Shown: piece by piece, positions 15,624 to 20,841 of the stretch
How the letters are laid out: each line of letters opens with the position of its first letter
Numbering within the stretch: the stretch's first letter is position 1
Assembly (NCBI GenBank): GCA_964533785.1
Contig: CAZHNG010000091.1
Location: 1-20,841, forward strand
Direction of reading: 5' to 3'
DNA: 20,841 nt
Source: JANQRV01 sp964533785
GTDB lineage: Bacteria; Bacteroidota; Bacteroidia; Chitinophagales; Saprospiraceae
Notes under the pieces: generated by a model
What the model was told of the DNA's origin: nothing
The model's input: only the letters and a program-made list of their open reading frames with translations
Database searches by the model: none
Program-made: the position numbers and the translations under genes

Positions 15624-17426
15624 ATGAATTTAATCGAGCAGTATCAATCCCGTCAGGCAGCTTTTTTCGAAAAGTCATTGCAATTAAAACAAAAATACAA
15701 TCGCTTTGCTTACGTCCGGTTGATCGCTTTCTTGCTGGCGATAACGGTGGTTATTTTGTTGTGGAGCACTTCCTGGTTATTGGGACTGGGTTTTGCCATT
15801 TTATTTATCGTAGGGTTCTACCGCTTTGTACAATGGCATCAAAGGATCAGAGAAAAGGAAAAACACCACCTGGCTCTGACCAAGGTCAATTCAAATGAGT
15901 TGAGGTGTCTCCAGCATGAGTATCAACAATTTGATGATGGAAGCACTTTCCTCGATCACCAGCATCCCTACGCAGTAGATCTGGATGTCTTTGGTCCGTA
16001 TTCCTTCTTCCAATATACGAATCGCACGACGACTGCTATTGGACGCAACTGTCTGGCTACCTATCTGAGTAATCCTGCGGGGAAAGAAGAGATAGAAGCC
16101 CGGCAGCTGGCCATTAAGGAATTGAGTGCTAAACTGGATTGGCGGCAACATTTCCAGGCCTACGGAATGGATGCGGAGGATAAACCAGAACATTTGGAAG
16201 CCTTGAAGTTGTGGCTGGAAGAAGAAAACATCATGCTGGAAAATGGGCTGTTAAAGGCTGCGCTGATCATCATTCCTATTTGGTCTCTGCTTTTTTTGGT
16301 ATTGATCGCGCCTTATTATCCCTGGTTTTTTACCTTATTGTGTTTATTACCTGCTGGTTGGATTCTGGGTACTACGACAAAGCTTGTTAATGTCATTCAC
16401 GCGCACACCACCAAGGCAGGTAAGGCTTTGGCTATTTATGCCCAGTTGATCCGTTGGGTAGAGCAGGAGTCTTTCCAGAATGAGCAATTAATCCGATGCC
16501 GGCGGGTATTTCAGACCGAAAAAGGATTGGCTTCCGAGCAGTTGGCCAAATTGGCTTATATTATCAATCAGCTAAACGTTCGTTATAACCCTTTCGCCAT
16601 ATTGCTTAATCTTTTTGGACTGTGGGATCTGCATTGGGTTTACCGGCTGGAGAAATGGAAGCAAGAAAACGCTCCGAATCTTTTTGAATGGTTTGAAGCG
16701 TTGCAGGAAATCGAAGCCTTAAACAGTTTGTCAACGACTTATTATAATAATCCGGATTGGGTTTTTCCTGCCATAGGCGAGGACGATATTTTAAAAGCAA
16801 AAGAATTGGGGCATCCACTGATTTCCTCTGCGAAAAGAGTAGCTAATGACATAGAACTGCCATTGCACGGACATATCAAATTGGTTACCGGATCGAACAT
16901 GGCGGGGAAATCTACTTTTTTACGAACGGTAGGGTTGAATACAGTCCTGGCAATGGCCGGAGCTCCGGTTTGTGCCCGGGCAATGACATTGCCGCTCATT
17001 CAGGTATACACCAGTATGCGTACGCAGGACGCCCTTCATGAAAGCACCTCTTCCTTTTACGCCGAATTGAAGCGATTAAAATTGATCATCGAAGCCGTAG
17101 AAAGTAAAAAAGACGCTCCTTATCAGCCGGTATTCTTATTGGATGAGATTTTGAAAGGCACAAACTCCAACGACCGGCATGCCGGTGGTAAAGCGCTGAT
17201 CAAACAACTGATCGCTGCCAAAGGGTCAGGGATCATTGCTACCCACGACCTCGACTTGGGTAAGTTGGAAGAACAATACAACGGAGCCGTTGAAAACCTG
17301 TGCATGGAAGTCTCTATCAAAGACGGAGCGTTAGATTTTGATTATAAATTAAGGAAAGGTGTAAGCCAAAGCTTTAATGCTACGATATTAATGCGTGAAA
17401 TGGGAATTGCAGTTGAGGATGCATGA
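15624..17426 (+). CDS. Membrane-anchored MutS-like ATPase
   Basis: The 600-residue protein ends in a MutS domain V ATPase: Walker A GSNMAGKST (residues 423-431), ARAMTLPLIQVYTSMRTQDALHESTSSFYAELKR, Walker B with Asp507-Glu508 in VFLLDEILKGTNSNDRHAGG, and the IATHDL histidine motif. In front of it is a MutS core/lever region (VDLDVFGPYSFFQYTNRTTTAIGRNCLATYL). Unlike mismatch-repair MutS, it lacks the mismatch-binding and connector domains and has four predicted membrane helices: two at about 31-66 and two at about 207-250. It is therefore probably a membrane ATPase, not a repair protein, although it may be named MutS in databases. It is likely co-transcribed with the upstream NRAMP-like gene. 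Its function is unknown. Confidence 0.85.
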   Translation: MNLIEQYQSRQAAFFEKSLQLKQKYNRFAYVRLIAFLLAITVVILLWSTSWLLGLGFAILFIVGFYRFVQWHQRIREKEKHHLALTKVNSNELRCLQHEYQQFDDGSTFLDHQHPYAVDLDVFGPYSFFQYTNRTTTAIGRNCLATYLSNPAGKEEIEARQLAIKELSAKLDWRQHFQAYGMDAEDKPEHLEALKLWLEEENIMLENGLLKAALIIIPIWSLLFLVLIAPYYPWFFTLLCLLPAGWILGTTTKLVNVIHAHTTKAGKALAIYAQLIRWVEQESFQNEQLIRCRRVFQTEKGLASEQLAKLAYIINQLNVRYNPFAILLNLFGLWDLHWVYRLEKWKQENAPNLFEWFEALQEIEALNSLSTTYYNNPDWVFPAIGEDDILKAKELGHPLISSAKRVANDIELPLHGHIKLVTGSNMAGKSTFLRTVGLNTVLAMAGAPVCARAMTLPLIQVYTSMRTQDALHESTSSFYAELKRLKLIIEAVESKKDAPYQPVFLLDEILKGTNSNDRHAGGKALIKQLIAAKGSGIIATHDLDLGKLEEQYNGAVENLCMEVSIKDGALDFDYKLRKGVSQSFNATILMREMGIAVEDA

Positions 17427-17474
17427 TACACTGAGAACCTAGACTTGGTTAATGAGTTGTTAATCAAAAAAAAA

Positions 17475-17495
17475 TCTTAATTTTTCAAATTAAGA
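17475..17495. repeat. 9-bp inverted repeat before the response regulator gene
   Basis: TCTTAATTT (17475-17483) and AAATTAAGA (17487-17495) are perfect reverse complements around a 3-base loop, preceded by a run of nine A. It could be a weak terminator read from the minus strand, a 3' hairpin of the MutS-like transcript, or an operator for the response regulator. The AT-richness lowers its weight. Confidence 0.35.
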
Positions 17496-17539
17496 ATCAT
17501 TTAATTTATCGTGATCGTCAATTTAAATCATTTGAATAC

Positions 17540-18235
17540 ATGGAAGCCAGAATCTTATACGTAGAGGACGACGAAACCCTGGGGTTTGTCACCCGTGATA
17601 ATTTGGAGTTGAAAGGTTATAAAATCGTTCATTGTAAAGACGGAAAGACTGCATTGGATCTGGTAAAGACAGAAACCTTTGATCTGTGTATTCTAGATGT
17701 AATGTTGCCGGGAATTGACGGATTTACGATTGCTAAAGCGATCAGAAAGAAAGATCACCAGGTTCCCATTCTGTTTTTAACGGCAAAGTCCCTAAAAGAA
17801 GATCGCATTCACGGATTGCAAATTGGAGGTGACGATTATATCGTTAAACCCTTTAGTATTGAAGAACTCATCCTTAAAATAGAAATATTCCTCAAACGCA
17901 GTAAGATTTCTTCCCAACCCTCAGAAAGCACCCTTTCGGTAGGTGATTTTACCTTTGATTATCCCAATTTACGGTTGATCAATGGAGATAACCTACAAAA
18001 GCTGACCCAGCGGGAAGCTGATTTATTGAAATTCCTGGTCGATCGCCGGAATGCGGTAGCCAAAAGATCAGAAATCCTGAAGAAATTGTGGGGGCGCGAC
18101 GATTATTTTTTGGGCCGTAGCCTGGATGTTTTTATTTCTCGGCTGCGTAAATATTTAAAAAGTGATACTTCCCTAAAGATCGACAATATACACGGCGTCG
18201 GTTTCCGGTTGGAAGAACAGAAGCCGGAAAGTTAG
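17540..18235 (+). CDS. OmpR/PhoB-family response regulator
   Basis: The 231-residue protein has a receiver domain (residues 1-120) with acidic pocket Asp10/Asp11, phosphoacceptor Asp53 in LDVMLPG, Thr81 in LFLTAKS and Lys103 in IVKPF. A winged-helix DNA-binding domain follows (about 132-228), with LTQREADLLKFLVDRRNAVAKRSEILKKLWG and RSLDVFISRLRKYL ending in IHGVGFRL. Phosphorylation by a histidine kinase should activate DNA binding. No kinase gene is in the window, so it is an orphan here. It is monocistronic-looking: 113 bp from the MutS-like gene and 93 bp from rmlA, which has its own -7 box. Confidence 0.95.
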   Translation: MEARILYVEDDETLGFVTRDNLELKGYKIVHCKDGKTALDLVKTETFDLCILDVMLPGIDGFTIAKAIRKKDHQVPILFLTAKSLKEDRIHGLQIGGDDYIVKPFSIEELILKIEIFLKRSKISSQPSESTLSVGDFTFDYPNLRLINGDNLQKLTQREADLLKFLVDRRNAVAKRSEILKKLWGRDDYFLGRSLDVFISRLRKYLKSDTSLKIDNIHGVGFRLEEQKPES

Positions 18236-18291
18236 AAATTAGGCGTATTGGGTATCCTGGTGTGGATTTCCATAAATCATCAAACTTTCTT

Positions 18292-18299
18292 TACATTTG
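18292..18299 (+). promoter_or_regulatory. -7 box upstream of rmlA
   Basis: TACATTTG fits TAnnTTTG, is identical to the box before hldD, and ends 29 bp before the rmlA ATG at 18329. It lies inside a longer open frame starting at 18248, which supports the shorter start. No clear -33 element is seen. Confidence 0.45.
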
Positions 18300-18328
18300 A
18301 CCAGTACTTTACTCAATCAAAACAAAAG

Positions 18329-19204
18329 ATGAAGGGAATTATTTTGGCAGGAGGGCTTGGCACCCGTTTATATCCTTTGACATTAGCCGTAAGTAAACAA
18401 TTAATGCCGATTTATGATAAACCCATGATCTACTATCCTTTGTCTACGTTGATGTCAGCGGGAATTCGGGATATTTTGATCATTTCTACGCCGCACGATT
18501 TACCAAATTTTCAAAAGCTATTGGGAGATGGCAGTGACTTAGGAGCTAGTTTCTCTTATATTCCCCAGTACGAACCGAATGGACTTGCCCAGGCATTTGT
18601 ATTAGGCGAGCCATTCATAGGCAACGACAGTGCTGCGCTGATCTTGGGGGACAATATTTTTTATGGCAGTGGTTTGGAAGAAACGCTTCGGGAAAGTGTT
18701 GATCCGGAGGGAGGTGTAGTTTTTGCCTACCGTGTTGCCGATCCTACAAGATACGGGGTAGTAGAGTTTGACGATCAATTCAATGCCATCTCCATTGAGG
18801 AAAAACCCCGTCACCCCAAATCCGATTATGCCGTTCCGGGTTTGTATTTTTATGATAACAAGGTGGTAGAAATTGCTAAAAATTTAAAACCCAGTGCGCG
18901 GGGAGAATATGAAATAACGGATGTGAATATACACTATCTGAAGGCAGGCAGGTTAAAGGTCGGAGTATTTGGCCGCGGTATCGCTTGGCTGGATACGGGA
19001 ACACATACCTCCTTAATGCAAGCCGGTCAGTTTATCCAAGTTATCGAAGAACGACAAGGTTTAAAAATCGGCTGTATTGAAGAAACGGCATTCGAAATGG
19101 GCTTTATTAATGCTGAACAGCTGGAAAAACTGGCTATGAAGTATATCAAAAGCGGTTATGGCCAGTATTTGCTAAATTTGATTAAGCAGAAGGAAACGCA
19201 TTAG
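18329..19204 (+). CDS. rmlA: Glucose-1-phosphate thymidylyltransferase
   Basis: RmlA joins glucose-1-phosphate and dTTP to dTDP-glucose, the first step to dTDP-L-rhamnose and other deoxysugars of LPS or polysaccharide. The ATG at 18329 gives 291 residues, the usual size, and places the nucleotide-binding GGLGTRLYPLT signature at the N-terminus. Other marks are SKQLMPIYDKPMIYYPLSTLM, QYEPNGLAQAFVLG, LILGDNIFYG, VVEFDDQFNAISIEEKP, PGLYFYDN and RGEYEITDVN, and GIAWLDTGTHTSL. The frame is open to 18248, but those residues do not look like the family. No rmlB, C or D is in the window, so the pathway must be completed elsewhere. The M20 peptidase gene starts 25 bp downstream and may share the transcript. 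Confidence 0.96.
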   Translation: MKGIILAGGLGTRLYPLTLAVSKQLMPIYDKPMIYYPLSTLMSAGIRDILIISTPHDLPNFQKLLGDGSDLGASFSYIPQYEPNGLAQAFVLGEPFIGNDSAALILGDNIFYGSGLEETLRESVDPEGGVVFAYRVADPTRYGVVEFDDQFNAISIEEKPRHPKSDYAVPGLYFYDNKVVEIAKNLKPSARGEYEITDVNIHYLKAGRLKVGVFGRGIAWLDTGTHTSLMQAGQFIQVIEERQGLKIGCIEETAFEMGFINAEQLEKLAMKYIKSGYGQYLLNLIKQKETH

Positions 19205-19229
19205 TCTTGAATCTTAAAAAAAAATTAAA

Positions 19230-20701
19230 ATGCGGCGTATTTCTCGTTTGTTTTTCCGGCTTGTTAGTTTTTTGATTGGGGGTGTAGTGTTAGTGATAAT
19301 TTTTAACACCTTGCGGTTTTCTTCACGCCAGGTTCCCGTTAGCCCGATCGAAGCAGTAGAGATTGACGATGAAGTGTTGCAACGTTTGTCCAGCGCTGTT
19401 CAGATTCCGACCATATCCTATGAAAATTTTTCAGATCCAGCACCTTTTTACGAACTAGATACTTTTATCTCTGAGGCTTTCCCGCTGGTAGATTCCTTTT
19501 TGATCAAGGAAAAAATCAACTGGAGTACCCTCTACAAATGGGAGGGTAAAAATGCACGGCTGGCACCTATTTTGTTAATTGCACACATGGATGTCGTTCC
19601 GGTGGCGGATTCATCAGCCTGGCAGGTGCCTCCCTTTTCCGGTATCATTCAGGATGATTCCGTTTGGGGACGGGGAGCGCTTGATGATAAAAACTCCTTA
19701 ATGGGTTTGTTGGAAGCCGTAGAAATGTTGTTGAAAGAGGGATATTACCCGGAACGCTCCGTTTATCTTGCCTTTGGGCACGACGAAGAGATCGGTGGAT
19801 TGGAAGGTGCACAAGCAATTGCTGAATATTTTCACGAGCAAGGTATCCGTTTTGAATATGTTTTGGACGAAGGACTGGTTGTTTTGGAGAATGCATTGGC
19901 AATGTTAGAGCCACCGGTAGCAATGATCGGTGTTGCAGAAAAAGGTTATGTTTCCCTGCATTTGACGGTTAAAATGCCCGGTGNNNNNNNNNNGGACACA
20001 CAATGATGCCACCGCCGGAAACCGCCGTCAGCGTACTGAGCAGTGCCATCGAAAAATTACAGCATCATCCTTTTCCGGCAAAAGTAAACGGAGCGACTAA
20101 GCAGTTGTTCAATTACATCGGCCCCGAAATGTCTCCATTGTATAAAGTTTTGTTCGCCAATTTATGGTTGACAAAGGGAGTGTTAACTCGTCAGTTGAGT
20201 CAGGATCCTCCTGCCAATGCGACTATACGTACTACCGTAGCCCCCACCATCATCAGTGGGGGAATAAAAGACAACGTGCTGCCTGCTCAGGCAAAGGCAA
20301 CGGTAAACTTTAGAATATTACCAGGAGAAACTACGGCTTCCGTTAAAGCCTATGTCAAAGAACTGATCGATGATGAACGCATCGAGATCTCCGAAGTCAA
20401 TGCCGCTTTTGCTAAGGATCCGTCACCCGTATCTCCTACGGATGCTTTTGGGTTTACGGTCATCCAGCGCACTATTCAGGAAATATTTCCTGCGGTAATC
20501 GTTGCTCCCGGATTGGTAATTGCAGGGACGGACAGCCGCCACTATGCCAGTGTTACCGAAAACATCTACCGGTTTATGCCGGTAAGGATCAATAAAGCGG
20601 AATTGTCCAGAATTCACGGCGCAAACGAAAGAATTAGTGCCGTGAATTACAAACAAATGATACGGTTTTACCGGCAATTGATCATCAATAGTTGTAAGTG
20701 A
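19230..20701 (+). CDS. M20-family metallopeptidase (carboxypeptidase S / PM20D1-like), interrupted by an assembly gap
   Basis: Two frames either side of ten Ns together encode one M20 peptidase. Residues 10-27 are a signal anchor. Di-zinc site residues follow: His119 and Asp121 in IAHMDVVP, Asp152 in GRGALDDK, Glu186/Glu187 in GHDEEIGG and Asp213 in LDEG. The left part stops at VKMPG and the right part resumes with GHTMMPPPETAVSVL, exactly the order of the family's VKxPGGHSxMPP segment. The last metal ligand is His434 of GTDSRHY (numbering the joined protein, about 486 residues, normal for the branch). The apparent stop at 20004-20006 in the left frame is an artefact of the N count. It probably hydrolyses peptides or N-acyl amino acids in the periplasm; substrate unknown. 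Confidence 0.88.
19984..19993. other. Ten-N assembly gap
   Basis: Ten Ns split the M20 peptidase codons between CCCGGTG and GGACACACA. The ten-base length looks like a fixed placeholder. Protein conservation suggests that little or nothing is missing. Confidence 0.95.
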
Positions 20702-20709
20702 GTAATTTT

Positions 20710-20841
20710 GCTAGACGCTAGACGCTAGACGTTAGACGCTAGACGCTAGATGCTAGACGCTAGATGCTAGACGCTAGATGCTAGACGCTAGATGCTAGAT
20801 GCTAGATGCTAGACGCTAGACGCTAGACGTTAGATGCTAGA
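20710..20841. repeat. 7-bp tandem satellite, consensus CTAGAYG
   Basis: From 20710 to the end of the window runs a head-to-tail heptanucleotide array: a lone G, 18 full units and a partial one, with no indels. The units are CTAGACG, CTAGATG, TTAGACG and TTAGATG; they vary only at bases 1 and 6, always C/T. The array starts 8 bp after the M20 stop codon and continues beyond the window. Every unit contains TAG. Because 7 is not a multiple of 3, all forward frames hit stops, and the CTAG core puts stops in the reverse frames as well, so it is non-coding. Confidence 0.97.

Noticed and set aside
15624..17426. Calling this gene a DNA mismatch repair MutS
   Set aside because: The mismatch-recognition and connector domains are missing and four membrane helices are present, so the repair role is not supported.
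20004..20006. A stop codon splitting the M20 peptidase, read as a pseudogene
   Set aside because: The frame change depends wholly on the arbitrary ten Ns; both flanks match consecutive parts of one conserved motif.
20710..20841. The heptamer array as a CRISPR array
   Set aside because: The unit is 7 bp with no spacers; it is a simple tandem satellite.

Overview
The window looks like a chromosomal segment from a member of the Bacteroidota, possibly a Saprospiria/Chitinophagia-like lineage; the rank below phylum is a guess. The signs are the end of a grasp-with-spasm RiPP maturase, A-rich leaders without Shine-Dalgarno sequences, several Bacteroidota-type -7 boxes (TAnnTTTG), Bacteroidota-style lipoproteins, and the order HU / TPR protein / tiny basic ribosomal protein / RNase E-G. 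It is mostly housekeeping and envelope DNA. I saw no phage, IS element, CRISPR array, rRNA or tRNA.

Layout. (1) Positions 1-397 hold the C-terminal SPASM domain of a grasp-with-spasm peptide maturase cut by the window edge; the rest of that RiPP locus should lie to the left. (2) 492-6801, all plus strand: thiL, an M28/glutaminyl-cyclase-like lipoprotein, pheS, hisS and an MltD-type lytic transglycosylase with LysM modules. (3) 6802-9337, minus strand: a patatin-like lipoprotein and a GT-B glycosyltransferase. A 31-codon putative lipoprotein gene follows on the plus strand at 9352-9447. (4) 9502-13009, minus strand: HU, a TPR protein, a 31-residue bS22/AURKAIP1-like protein that is easily missed (11746-11841), and a short RNase E/G. 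The RNase is preceded by about 650 bp without a convincing gene. (5) 13239-17426, plus strand: hldD, an NRAMP-fold transporter with altered metal-site motifs, and a membrane-anchored MutS-like ATPase. (6) 17540-20701, plus strand: an OmpR-type response regulator, rmlA, and an M20 carboxypeptidase interrupted by a 10-N assembly gap. (7) From 20710 to the window end runs a 7-bp satellite, (Y)TAGA(Y)G.

How the genes relate. hldD, rmlA, the glycosyltransferase, the patatin lipoprotein and the transglycosylase all serve the envelope (LPS/polysaccharide precursors, lipids, peptidoglycan). pheS, hisS, the bS22-like protein and the RNase serve translation and RNA turnover. The most unusual content is the NRAMP-like protein with four altered metal-site positions next to a four-TM MutS-like ATPase, the unannotated-looking 31-aa ribosomal protein gene, the RiPP locus edge, and the heptanucleotide satellite.
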